Below are positions 8,441 through 16,025 of a stretch of 64,000 bases of DNA, piece after piece (the stretch's first letter is position 1; every line of letters starts with the position of its first letter). The stretch comes from Verrucomicrobiota bacterium. Its GTDB lineage: Bacteria; Verrucomicrobiota; Verrucomicrobiae; Limisphaerales; UBA11358. The translations under genes were made by a program, and so were the position numbers. The notes beneath the pieces were generated by a model. That model was not told where the DNA came from and ran no database searches. It saw only the letters and a list, made by a program, of their open reading frames with translations. Where the stretch lies: the NCBI GenBank assembly GCA_014860005.1, contig JACZKP010000076.1:321599-385598 (forward strand), in the 5' to 3' direction.

Positions 8441-8824
8441 ACCGGCGGCGGGGCGTTCACCATCGGAGTCAGGGCTGGCCCGTATGAGGCCAGCGGCGAG
8501 GGCTGGCAAGATGCTGCAACGTTTGATTGCACCGACTTCGGGAACTACTGCGCCCGCGGATACAATCCGAACGGCATATCGAGTTCGATTCGCGGCATTC
8601 CCATCAAGTATTTCACCGAGGGGCAATGGCTGAGCCACAAAAACACTGGCAGTTCGGGCAGCGTATTTGTTTTCCGAGATGCGAGCGGCCGAGAGCTGGG
8701 GCGCGCATTCAAGTGCTCAGAATTCGTGGCGCATGATCTGTCCAGACAACACGGCAAGCTGGTTCTGAAGTTTACTTCCTCGCCGATGGCCACCGATAGA
8801 CATTCTGAGAAGGTTGACGGATGA
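8441..8824 (+). pseudogene. Open frame without a start codon, probable decayed gene
   Basis: An uninterrupted frame of about 127 codons runs from just after a TGA at 8438 to a TGA at 8822-8824. It has protein-like content (GPYEASGEGWQDAATFDCTD, SVFVFRDASGRELGRAFKC) but no ATG, GTG or TTG in its first two-thirds. Its stop overlaps the ATG of the next gene (ATGA), as expected for a real member of an operon. The likeliest reading is a gene that lost its 5' end or carries a frameshift near 8440. A non-canonical start is possible. Confidence 0.5.
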
Positions 8825-9036
8825 ATGTTCTTCCTAGACTTCCACTTCCTGCAAGTTGTCACGTTTGTGGCGCGGAACCGCTCTGGGTCGCTGACATCCG
8901 AAAGGTCGGAAACTATTATGCGGTCGTTTGTAAATGCGGGGTGCATGGTCCTGCCGGATTGAACAGAATTGAAGCGGCACAAAAATGGAATGCTCTGCAA
9001 ACCCAATTGAGGGAGCTCGCGGCGAAAGGACTGTGA
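8821..9036 (+). CDS. Lar-like restriction-alleviation zinc protein
   Basis: This 71-residue protein has two CxxC-type pairs: Cys-His-Val-Cys-Gly at about 13-17 and Cys-Lys-Cys-Gly at about 38-41. They are followed by HGPAG and an EAAQKWNAL helix. This order (CPxCG, YxVxC-xCG, GP, EAI-AWN) is that of the Lar family, small phage and plasmid proteins that reduce type I restriction, and of related zinc ribbons of unknown role. The start overlaps the stop of the preceding open frame. If truly Lar-like, it marks this region as derived from an invading element. Confidence 0.6.
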   Translation: MNVLPRLPLPASCHVCGAEPLWVADIRKVGNYYAVVCKCGVHGPAGLNRIEAAQKWNALQTQLRELAAKGL

Positions 9037-9118
9037 GAACGGCGGTGAAGCCTCAGGAAGCCTGAGTGAGACCAAGGGAAACAGGGCGGTCACCTGCCAG
9101 ATGCCTCACGGGATCCAG

Positions 9119-9155
9119 TGGGCTGAGCGCGGTCTCCTGTCGGATGCCGGCAGGG
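9119..9155 (+). repeat. 37-bp repeat, copy 2
   Basis: Partner of 7625-7661, in the same orientation, 114 bp before the start of the gene at 9269. Confidence 0.6.
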
Positions 9156-9268
9156 TTGTCGGAAGGCGCAGCACCGATCCCATTCGCCTCAGATCGGTGA
9201 GTGCATAGCTCGAGAAAGAGGCTGTCGCCAAAATAAAAGCTTCGGAGCAACACAACCTCCCGACGTTT

Positions 9269-9691
9269 ATGCCTCAGCTCACTCCCAAGAATCCGCACCA
9301 AGCCGCCCAGCAGTATGCCGCCACACTTCGCAGCGGTTGCACCCTGGGCGCGATCGACCTCAGCTTCCTCCGTGAACTCGCGACCCTCTCCCCCGAGCTG
9401 CGCCATCAGCTGGCCGTTTATTTCGGGATCATTGAGCGCGATGGAAGCCCCGCCGAGGTCAGGCTGCCCCAGCTCCGCAAGCAGGTCCCGGTGTTGCTCG
9501 TCACCGGCACCCGGACCAAAACGGTCCTTGAGAAAGTCACGTTCGTAGGCACCCAAAAGGGCTTCTGGCGGATCCAGTATGCCAACAGCCGGCGGGCAAC
9601 CATCACCCCGGGACCGAACGTCCTACTGGATGCCGACCGGAAGCTCGACCTGTTCACTCAAGCCCCGCCGAGCATAACCGTCCAAGCCTGA
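9269..9691 (+). CDS. Unknown 140-aa accessory protein
   Basis: An N-terminal helical half (about 8-55, with HQAAQQYAATLRSG and SPELRHQLAVYFGI) is followed by a beta-rich half (about 60-125: VPVLLVTGTRTKTVLEKVTF, GFWRIQYANSRRATI). I do not recognise the family. The composition is protein-like, and the gene follows the second copy of the 37-bp repeat, as the 7716 gene follows the first. Confidence 0.55.
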   Translation: MPQLTPKNPHQAAQQYAATLRSGCTLGAIDLSFLRELATLSPELRHQLAVYFGIIERDGSPAEVRLPQLRKQVPVLLVTGTRTKTVLEKVTFVGTQKGFWRIQYANSRRATITPGPNVLLDADRKLDLFTQAPPSITVQA

Positions 9692-9787
9692 CCGGAGATC
9701 GAACTCCGGCCCGTCCCGTCCCTGGCAAGTGCCCGCCGCACCTGCGGGGAGATTTGAAGCAAACGCTTGTACCAATAGCTGGGCGGG

Positions 9788-10372
9788 TCAACGACGCTTT
9801 GGCCGGCGCTCGAATCCGCGCCGCCATTGCTCGGAATTCATGGCCGTCAGCAGCTCCTGAAAGGCTTGCCTGCAAGTGTTGACCAATTGTTGCGCTGCCT
9901 TCAGTTGGATCAGTATGCGCTCGTTCTGCTCATCCAAACGAGTGATCCAGTGCCGACAGCTTTCCGCTGAGGCAGGGTCAAAAGCCGCGAGGTCCTGATG
10001 AATCAACTGGTTTCGCTCGATCACGAGGTCATTCAGCTTTTGCTTTTGTTGGTTGAGGTAATTGGGATCCGCATCCACACGGAATCCAATGGCCAGCGAT
10101 GCTTCCGTGATGGCCTTCGTGGTCTGAGGGTCGGTCGGCTTTCCAAAGAGTCGCTCATGCAATTCGCTTACCACGGCGCCCATGGTTTTCGTGCGAATGC
10201 TTTCGGCCTTTTTCTTGTGGTTGGCCTCGAATTGATCGAGCGGGGACTGGAAATCACAGAATAGCACGAGGAGCTTCAACTGGGCTTCGAGGCGCTGAAA
10301 ATGGAGGACATTGCGCCCCAAGCTGGCAAGTGCCAGTCTCCGGAGTGACTTGAATTCTTCCGTTTCGGTCAC
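9788..10372 (-). CDS. HEPN-like helical protein
   Basis: Starting from GTG 10372 the product has 194 residues, nearly all helical. A cluster EFKSLRRLALASLGRNVLHF opens it, a charged helix pair fills the middle, and ERNQLIHQDL at about 125-134 fits the Arg-x4-His signature (Arg-Asn-Gln-Leu-Ile-His) of HEPN ribonucleases. HEPN proteins act as toxins or abortive-infection RNases, often paired with a nucleotidyltransferase antitoxin; none is adjacent here. An upstream extension to 10459 is possible but is cysteine-rich and unlike the rest. The gene is opposite in strand to its neighbours. Confidence 0.55.
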   Translation of the reverse strand: MTETEEFKSLRRLALASLGRNVLHFQRLEAQLKLLVLFCDFQSPLDQFEANHKKKAESIRTKTMGAVVSELHERLFGKPTDPQTTKAITEASLAIGFRVDADPNYLNQQKQKLNDLVIERNQLIHQDLAAFDPASAESCRHWITRLDEQNERILIQLKAAQQLVNTCRQAFQELLTAMNSEQWRRGFERRPKRR

Positions 10373-10823
10373 GACGCAGAATTCTGCCGCGCAAAAGAAA
10401 CGGGCACAAGTTAGAGTTACGTGACCCTGCTTGATTCGACAAGGACAGGGAAGAGACAATTTGTGGAGACCACAGACGGGCCAGACGGGCAGGATGAAAC
10501 AGTATGAAACTCCAAATCAGGAGGGCTCTGGTTAGCCCCTACAGTGGTCTCAGTCCGTCTGCATCCAAAACGACCAGAGCGGGGCTCCTGTTGGCTGCCC
10601 GTGGCGGCGGACTCTCTGCACAGTGCTCGCCCCGCCGGGACTGCAGATATCCCAGCGGAGTGTCGTGGAGTCGGCGGGCTGCCCCGCGGCCAACCAAGAC
10701 TTCGTCCAAAACCGTCCTGCGGCGGTGACGTGCCTTGCCGCAGTCCGGCACGAACCCCGGAGGACTGCCGTTCGGTGCCGATAAGTTCCCGGCGGGCAGC
10801 GGGCAGGACCCCAGGACTGGCCT
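10373..10823. other. Gap with a GACTTCGTCCAAAAC element
   Basis: I see no defensible gene. It contains the element copy at 10698 and GC-rich imperfect inverted repeats, and it separates the HEPN-like gene from the next rightward short frame. Confidence 0.45.
10698..10712 (+). repeat. GACTTCGTCCAAAAC element
   Basis: Perfect copy. Similarity to the 11521 copy extends over about 45 bp, from ACCAA before it to GCGGCGG and TGCC after it. It lies 112 bp before the short frame at 10824. Confidence 0.7.
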
Positions 10824-11024
10824 ATGAGAACCGTAAGTGATGCCGCAAGAGAAGTGCTTCGTCTGTTTCACTACGGGCCGCACTTCACGTCGGAACAGAA
10901 CCGCGCGCTCGCCAGTCTCGATGCGGCGGTTGAAAACGAAGTGCCCAGGAAGCCGCCAGACAGGAAAAGCAAGGGCGTCCGCCGGATTGCCGGTAGGTCG
11001 CCACGCGGGGAACATGGGAGCTGA
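10824..11024 (+). CDS. Possible 66-aa protein
   Basis: A short frame with a plausible amphipathic first half (DAAREVLRLFHYG, then SEQNRALASLDAAV) and a basic tail (KPPDRKSKGVRR). No family is recognised, and overlapping frames on the other strand compete, so the call is weak. It is preceded by a GACTTCGTCCAAAAC element like several other short genes here. Confidence 0.35.
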   Translation: MRTVSDAAREVLRLFHYGPHFTSEQNRALASLDAAVENEVPRKPPDRKSKGVRRIAGRSPRGEHGS

Positions 11025-11078
11025 CCGGAGGGGCGAGTTGGCCTGCGCGTCACCCTCGATGGTTGTCGGGTCGCCTGA

Positions 11079-11093
11079 GACTTCGTCCAAAAC
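11079..11093 (+). repeat. GACTTCGTCCAAAAC element
   Basis: Perfect copy, 52 bp before the ATG of the gene at 11146. Confidence 0.7.
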
Positions 11094-11145
11094 GATCAGG
11101 CGAGGACCTGTCGGGTCTCCTCAAACCTCCCCGGCAGGACTTGCG

Positions 11146-11388
11146 ATGAAGACAAGATATGCGATCACCCACATCGGCAGGGATGGACTCCGGGTTCTCA
11201 CGTTCGCGAATCAAGGCCGCAACCACTACGACGACCAAGCCGATGCGGCGAGGATGTTGGCCAGCTTCGTTCAGAACAACCCGGTGGAGACCTTGCGGGA
11301 CATCTACGGCGACCAGGCAATCGGCACGTTCGAGGTGACGCCCGTCGAGTGTTACGACCACGGCGACGCGACTCGAACGGTGTTCTGA
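11146..11388 (+). CDS. Conserved-looking 80-aa accessory protein
   Basis: It starts at ATG 11146 with MKTRYAITHIGRDGLRVLTF; longer in-frame starts would run through the repeat element. The pattern (YAITHIGRDG-R-LTFANQGR, a middle helix, a GTFEV strand, CYDHGD near the end) matches short hypothetical proteins I associate with accessory regions of Planctomycetes and Verrucomicrobia. Function unknown. Residues about 40-46 (SFVQNNP) are encoded by DNA strikingly like the surrounding intergenic element GACTTCGTCCAAAAC. Confidence 0.6.
   Translation: MKTRYAITHIGRDGLRVLTFANQGRNHYDDQADAARMLASFVQNNPVETLRDIYGDQAIGTFEVTPVECYDHGDATRTVF
11263..11277 (+). repeat. Intragenic relative of the GACTTCGTCCAAAAC element
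   Basis: It reads AGCTTCGTTCAGAAC inside the 80-aa gene. With flanks (AACCCGG, GGAGAC) it resembles the intergenic copy at 11521, whose flanks are AATCCGG and GGAGAC. Confidence 0.4.
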
Positions 11389-11520
11389 GGGTCTGGCTCT
11401 GCTCGTCCCGGCGGATTCAGGTCACAGCCAATGGGTGAACCACTGGACCCGGCTGACGACCCGGTCGGCCCCCCCCCGGAAGGCCGGACGGTTCGTGCTG
11501 TGACCCGCGCGACCGACCAA

Positions 11521-11535
11521 GACTTCGTCCAAAAC
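11521..11535 (+). repeat. GACTTCGTCCAAAAC element
   Basis: Perfect copy, 109 bp before the ATG of the gene at 11645. Confidence 0.7.
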
Positions 11536-11644
11536 AATCCGGCGGCGGAGACTTGCCCGCCGGCCAGGCGCGATCCGATCCGGTCGGCACCGACGGGTCC
11601 CCGCAAGAATCCCCACGACTGCCAGTCGGAATCCGGTGGACACC

Positions 11645-11980
11645 ATGACCGACGACCAAAACCAGGACCTGTATGAGGCCATGCGGTCGGACCTCGAGAC
11701 CGGCGAATGCGCTCTGCTCGATGATTCCCGGTCAGGGCCAACCGTGGTCCGCTTCTGCCGAAACGCTCTGGGCGTGATCGACAGCGAGGCTCATCGGGAG
11801 AAGTTCCGGCGATTCCGCACGGCTCCCCAAGGCATCTTCGCTGACACCCGGCAGGCGCTGCGCGCAATCCGGATGGAGATGGACCGGCGCCGGTTCTGGC
11901 CGGCCATCTACCACGTCAATGACCATGGCAACGTGACGCTGCTCTCCGGGACCGGCCGCGAGATCGCCGCGTGGGTCTGA
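11645..11980 (+). CDS. Unknown 111-aa accessory protein
   Basis: The ATG at 11645 follows a GGTGG site; an in-frame GTG lies 9 bp earlier. The acidic start (TDDQNQDLYEAMRSDLETGE) is followed by a mixed alpha/beta domain with WPAIYHVNDHGNVTLLS near the C-terminus. Family not recognised. Like its neighbours it is short and isolated, and it is preceded by the shared upstream element. Confidence 0.5.
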   Translation: MTDDQNQDLYEAMRSDLETGECALLDDSRSGPTVVRFCRNALGVIDSEAHREKFRRFRTAPQGIFADTRQALRAIRMEMDRRRFWPAIYHVNDHGNVTLLSGTGREIAAWV

Positions 11981-12473
11981 TTGATACCGGCGGGTCTCCG
12001 GTCGAAGCCGAACGGTCACCCGGCAGGTCCCGATGGGTTGGCCTGGCGCGGACATGCGAGCGTGACATGGCCGGCTGGAAGAGACTTCGTTCAACCCCGC
12101 ACGACCTTAAGGCGTCCCGCAGTTTTCCCCGGGAACCGGAAGGCTCCCGTGGGCTTCGTCGAGTGTTCCAGCCAGACTCCGTCCGATGCCGCGGGGTGCG
12201 CGTGGCAGCGGGCTCTTGTGGTATCCCTCTCGCGCAGGCCGGTGGAAGAGACGTCAGCCGGTGAGAGTGCAAGATGGAACTTCCCCAGCGTTTTTGACGG
12301 AGCCATACCGAGGTTTTGGTCACATCCCGACACCACAATATGCACGTCTTGGTGACGTGGTGCCGATAAACTTCCTTTTGTGGTTACATCAGCATAGGAA
12401 CCCGTCCCAGATTTGATGGGGTCATACCGGACTTTTGGATACACACCACCCTCAAGAGCACTAAACTGGTTAC
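11981..12473. other. Gap with possible oriT/operator repeats before the mobilization-type genes
   Basis: No gene is supported. It holds a diverged GACTTCGT element (12083-12095), an imperfect direct repeat of about 26 bp (12299-12325 and 12418-12444, both with CATACCG followed by TTTTGG), and a perfect inverted repeat CACGTC/GACGTG (12343-12348 and 12354-12359, 5-bp loop). The motif TGGTTACAT or TGGTCACAT occurs at 12317, 12381 and 12467. This is the layout expected of an operator or a transfer origin just before relaxosome genes, but no nick site can be assigned by eye. Confidence 0.4.
12083..12095 (+). repeat. GACTTCGTCCAAAAC element, diverged copy
   Basis: It reads GACTTCGTTCAAC: the first eight bases match and the rest is shortened. 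Confidence 0.4.
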
Positions 12474-12959
12474 ATGGACGCCCACGATGATGAGCGGTTA
12501 TTGGAAAAGACACTCCTGGAGGCAGGCCCAGCAACTGCGAATACAATGCCTCGGAGGGAAAAAGCTCCGGCTCTGGGTTCGAATGCAGCCACGGACACTG
12601 ACGCTGCAGAGCCAGGCGTCGATCCGGTTCAGAGTCTGTTGAATCAGCGTCATCCTAGAATCCGCCTTCATCGTGAGACGCTGAATTTGCTGCAGCGCGT
12701 CGGAGCAATCAACGGCCACCATGGAGTCCACGACTTCTGCAATGAAGCTATTCGCTACGTCATCCTCTCTCGCGAGGCGGGGACGGTGACGTTCACCGAT
12801 CTGCACGCAGTATCGGCGGCGATGGACGCCAGATTGGATGAGTTGAGCGTCGTCCTGCTCCGACTTCACCAGTCAGTTGCCGACCTGTCCCTGATCGTCG
12901 AACAAGACCGCATCATTGGAGCCTATGGTGAGCGACTCAAAAAGCTGAGCGGCCAATGA
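12474..12959 (+). CDS. Small accessory protein of the mobilization module
   Basis: The product has 161 residues. The first 55 are low-complexity and probably disordered. Residues about 60-100 (HPRIRLHRETLNLLQRVG, then DFCNEAIRYVIL) have the strand-helix-helix order of a ribbon-helix-helix or MobC-like DNA-binding domain, and the C-terminus is a long helix. Position directly before two further genes and a relaxase-like gene suggests that it binds the transfer origin or represses the operon. The family call is inference from position and the short motif only. Confidence 0.5.
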   Translation: MDAHDDERLLEKTLLEAGPATANTMPRREKAPALGSNAATDTDAAEPGVDPVQSLLNQRHPRIRLHRETLNLLQRVGAINGHHGVHDFCNEAIRYVILSREAGTVTFTDLHAVSAAMDARLDELSVVLLRLHQSVADLSLIVEQDRIIGAYGERLKKLSGQ

Positions 12960-13011
12960 GGGACTGGGTGGTCCATCGCAAAGGATAAAGCCGACGATTG
13001 AGCCGAACGTC

Positions 13012-13344
13012 ATGAACGAGCTCCTTGCCATCGCCGTCGAACGCCTCGCCGAACACTATCACGTGAGCGGCGACTATCTTCGGAAGGCCCTGCTCATTCG
13101 CGGGGTATCTGAACTGAGCGCCGTCACCAACCGCAACAAGCCAGCCACGCCGGAGGATCTTGAACGGACACTCGCCGGCATGAACAGCCAACTCGACGAA
13201 GTCCTCAACCGGTTTCGGAAGCAGGCGAGCGAGATTGAGGAGGCTGTCCAGCATGCCAATACTGTGCTGGTGGTTGTCGATCAGGTGACTACCGCCCTTG
13301 CCGCGGGCGGAGACAAGACCGTAACCGCTACCCGCCCGTTGTGA
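13012..13344 (+). CDS. Small helical protein of the mobilization module
   Basis: The product has 110 residues. A short N-terminal region (YHVSGDYLRKALLIRGVSEL) is followed by a long coiled-coil-like helix (about 45-90, LERTLAGMNSQLDEVLNRF) and a hydrophobic C-terminal patch. Its stop overlaps the GTG of the relaxase-like gene (GTGA), so the two are translationally coupled. It could be an accessory relaxosome protein. Family not recognised. Confidence 0.5.
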   Translation: MNELLAIAVERLAEHYHVSGDYLRKALLIRGVSELSAVTNRNKPATPEDLERTLAGMNSQLDEVLNRFRKQASEIEEAVQHANTVLVVVDQVTTALAAGGDKTVTATRPL

Positions 13345-14789
13345 TTCTTAAGCGCACGAAATCGCTCAAACGAACGGCCGCCGCGATGGAATGGGTTGGC
13401 GGATATGTCAACGAGGTGGAGAAACACAAGGGGAAAGATCTCGGTCAAGTGGGACTCGGCATCGGCAGGAAGTACTTCTCCACTCGCCCGCCTGGACTGC
13501 TTACCGCCCACGGATACATCCGCGGGGAGGTGGATGAGATCCGGCGGCGAATACCACTCGAGTCGGGAGACCGAGCCGGAGTCGCCCGCAACAACCGCGC
13601 TATCCAGGAATTCGTCCATCGTCATTGTCGCGCCCAGCGGGAGAAGAAAAGGAAGATCATCGCTCTACGCCTAGTCGCCAGCCTCGACCCCGACAAGGTG
13701 CAAGAGATTGTTCGCTACCCCATTGACCTTGATCGGTTGCTGGTTACCGCGATTGAACGCACCCTCAACAGCGTGGCGGAGAAGCATTACCCCGGAGATG
13801 AGTTGGGCTACGTCATCGGGCTGCATCATGACGCCTTGGACCGATTACAGAGACCTCATCTGCACGGACACGTCTTTCTCCTGCCGCAAACCCGGGCTGG
13901 GGTCCTCATCAGCGTGAGCAACCATTCGCGTCCCGGACGGGATGGCAAGTATGCTGACATGCTTTCGGAAACCAAGGACCTGTTCCACGAAGCAGCAATG
14001 GATTCGGTTTATTCGACCGCTCCGGCGCGGTACAAAAGCTTTGCCACCCAGGAGTGGGATGACCTCGCCAGAGAAATCAGCATGAAGACGGTCGAGACTG
14101 TATCGTCTGGGAGGCAGATGTCCCCTGAGCGGACCCGCAAGTATGCCATCAACACGTTTTTCTTTTACGTGAAGAAAACTCACCAGGTCTGGTTGAAGCG
14201 CCGGCTGCAGGCGCTCAAAGACAGGATCGCAGAACTGGAAGTTAGAGGGCCTGCTGCACTGGTCGGCATGGTGCGGGACCTTTACGAGGGGATGAAGGAA
14301 CTCATGCGGCCCAGATTCGAGGAACGCCGCGGCATCGCAAACCAGGTTCTGCCGGAATTTCAGAAGGAGCGTGTTGCCTGTGTGACCAGCGATTGCCACA
14401 TGAAGCAAACCCGGACGTGTCTGGTCGAATGGAGAACGGTCGGAAACCGGAGGAAGCTTATTGAAGTTCTGATGCAGGAGATCGAAGACCGTCGAATGGC
14501 CGCACGCATCAGTATGTTGAGCGAGTTGGGCATCATTGATCTTCACCTCGCGGCCGCTGGCCTGACCGTCAATCCTCCCGCATGGATCCAACGACTGGAG
14601 ATTTGCATTCGGGGTGACAAGCTTCCGAATAAAGAGTTGATCGATCGGACGAACACCCAGAATGACATGGACGCGCCGTCGCCAGACACGAAGGTGCCAG
14701 CGGCTGACGTTGAATCTGCGACACAGGGCCTTCCGATCATGACTGCCAGTGCGACTCCGTCCGTCACAGGGACGCCATCGAGTCTCTGA
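13341..14789 (+). CDS. Relaxase-like protein with an HxH motif
   Basis: This 482-residue protein starts at GTG 13341. The segment at about residues 155-200 (GYVIGLHHDALDRLQRPHLHGHVFLLPQ, described here in pieces: GLHHD, then RPHLHGHVFLLP) has the metal-binding histidine cluster of HUH relaxases (motif III, H-D-NPHxHV). A tyrosine-bearing region lies near the N-terminus (WVGGYVNEV and RKYFSTRP), either of which could supply the nicking tyrosine. The rest is helical and basic, with coiled coil at about 285-320. Relaxases nick the transfer origin and lead single-stranded DNA into a recipient cell. No coupling protein or type IV secretion gene is visible, so any element would be mobilizable rather than self-transmissible, or already decayed. 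It might instead be a related HUH replication protein. Confidence 0.55.
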   Translation: MILKRTKSLKRTAAAMEWVGGYVNEVEKHKGKDLGQVGLGIGRKYFSTRPPGLLTAHGYIRGEVDEIRRRIPLESGDRAGVARNNRAIQEFVHRHCRAQREKKRKIIALRLVASLDPDKVQEIVRYPIDLDRLLVTAIERTLNSVAEKHYPGDELGYVIGLHHDALDRLQRPHLHGHVFLLPQTRAGVLISVSNHSRPGRDGKYADMLSETKDLFHEAAMDSVYSTAPARYKSFATQEWDDLAREISMKTVETVSSGRQMSPERTRKYAINTFFFYVKKTHQVWLKRRLQALKDRIAELEVRGPAALVGMVRDLYEGMKELMRPRFEERRGIANQVLPEFQKERVACVTSDCHMKQTRTCLVEWRTVGNRRKLIEVLMQEIEDRRMAARISMLSELGIIDLHLAAAGLTVNPPAWIQRLEICIRGDKLPNKELIDRTNTQNDMDAPSPDTKVPAADVESATQGLPIMTASATPSVTGTPSSL

Positions 14790-14815
14790 TCGCGTTTCTG
14801 CGCGAAACACATTGC

Positions 14816-15346
14816 ATGGACGGGGATTGCCACGGCAAGACGACCACCTATCTGAAACAACGTTTGGACGGATCCTGTAAACGAACCACAACAATCGTAG
14901 AGCACGGAACATCTCTTGGGTTGGTATCCAAGCGAGGGCACGACCTGTTCATCGACAAGGAGGGCAATCTCCGTACATCCCGTTGCCATGGAGCCCAAGC
15001 AAGCCGCAGGCTATATCTCGTCATGGAGGGGCCGGTGATGCGCTTCACTTGTTCGATTGGGCACGCCACTCTGCTCCCAGACCCGAGCCAACTGCTTCAG
15101 CGGGTAATCGAAATAGTTCAGATCAACGCCGAACACTGTGCATGGCTCGAGATCGGAAACGAACACCAGGCTCTCAAGATCACACTGCCACGGCGTACCT
15201 CGTATCAAATGGCCAGCCTGAAAGCCAAGATAAAAGCGGACAGAACGGGCAGGCCGGTCCCCATCGCGCTGCACAGGAAAAGCGCTTCACGTTCCCGCCC
15301 CGGTGCCAATCCAACATCTTGCCGGAACAGACCTAGAATGGAGTAA
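14816..15346 (+). CDS. Unknown 176-aa protein, start uncertain
   Basis: The open frame has a plausible middle (about 70-140: VMEGPVMRFTCSIGHATLL, QLLQRVIEIVQINAEHC, ALKITLPRR), while the ends read less like folded protein. The real start may be the ATG at 15024 or 15039. Competing frames exist on both strands. No family recognised. It lies between the relaxase-like gene and the exonuclease-like gene on the same strand. Confidence 0.4.
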   Translation: MDGDCHGKTTTYLKQRLDGSCKRTTTIVEHGTSLGLVSKRGHDLFIDKEGNLRTSRCHGAQASRRLYLVMEGPVMRFTCSIGHATLLPDPSQLLQRVIEIVQINAEHCAWLEIGNEHQALKITLPRRTSYQMASLKAKIKADRTGRPVPIALHRKSASRSRPGANPTSCRNRPRME

Positions 15347-15395
15347 CGCAACGGCTGGCATGGTTGTTTCGAAGCGAGCCAAACAAGAGAGCGAC

Positions 15396-16025
15396 ATGCG
15401 AACGGTCTACATCCAGACGTGGTCAAAACAGACTCACGTGAACGACGAGCCTGCGTGGGTCAACCCCTTCCATGCACAGGTGTTCGGCATCTACACGCTT
15501 GGTGATCTGAACCCCGAGCCGACCGCTTTTGTCGTGGCCTCCAGCCAGAAGGTGGAATTGAACAGCGCGCGCGTTGTCTGCTGCCAGGATGAAGGCGAAC
15601 TTCTGAAGCAGTTTTGGGCATTCTACAAGACCAGTCCACCTGAAACTGTCGCGACCTACAACGGGCGCAAGCATGCCATTCCGTGCCTTTACTGGCGCAG
15701 TTCCGTGAACAGAGTTGAGATTGCGAACCCGGATCTCCTGCATGATCGCTACAAGCCGGGTCCACACGTGGACCTGGCGGAAGTATTGACGTACCACGGG
15801 CTGCTGCGAATCCCGCCGCTCGAGGTTGTCGCCACGAACACCGGGATCTCCATGCCTGGTCTGGTGGAAGGTGATACCGTCCAACAATTGATCCTTGCGA
15901 ATCTTGCCGCCCCCAACAGCGCTATGCTTCAGATGCTCGCAAAGAGCGGAATCGAATACGCTCGCACCATCTCTCAACTGGCCGCTCATTGGCGGAAACA
16001 TCTGCAGGCGACCGCGTATCGATGA
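15396..16025 (+). CDS. Degenerate PolB-type 3'-5' exonuclease-like protein
   Basis: The product has 209 residues from ATG 15396. ETVATYNGRKHAIPCLY (about 88-104) and HVDLAEVL with LEVVATNTGI (about 128-155) match the Exo II and following segments of predicted PolB-like 3'-5' exonucleases (TFNGRSFDLPVL, HIDLMDLL, LDELAKLLGIP). The first motif, normally an Asp-x-Glu after a strand, is here VYIQTWS, and the expected YCxxDV helix is also absent. I infer that the metal site is lost and the protein is not a working nuclease. Its stop overlaps the start of the next, prepilin-like gene (ATGA), an odd pairing that suggests recent joining or regulatory coupling. Confidence 0.5.
   Translation: MRTVYIQTWSKQTHVNDEPAWVNPFHAQVFGIYTLGDLNPEPTAFVVASSQKVELNSARVVCCQDEGELLKQFWAFYKTSPPETVATYNGRKHAIPCLYWRSSVNRVEIANPDLLHDRYKPGPHVDLAEVLTYHGLLRIPPLEVVATNTGISMPGLVEGDTVQQLILANLAAPNSAMLQMLAKSGIEYARTISQLAAHWRKHLQATAYR

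Noticed and set aside
10539..11361. Minus-strand frames across 10.5-11.4 kb
   Set aside because: They run through two copies of the GACTTCGTCCAAAAC element and lie opposite the better supported 80-aa gene.
6997..12095. Integron attC sites as an explanation for the GACTTCGTCCAAAAC repeats
   Set aside because: No paired RYYYAAC/GTTRRRY boxes or imperfect palindrome of attC type around the copies, and no integron integrase in the window.
6997..12095. CRISPR array
   Set aside because: Repeat copies are 15 bp with irregular spacing of hundreds of bases and no cas genes are present.
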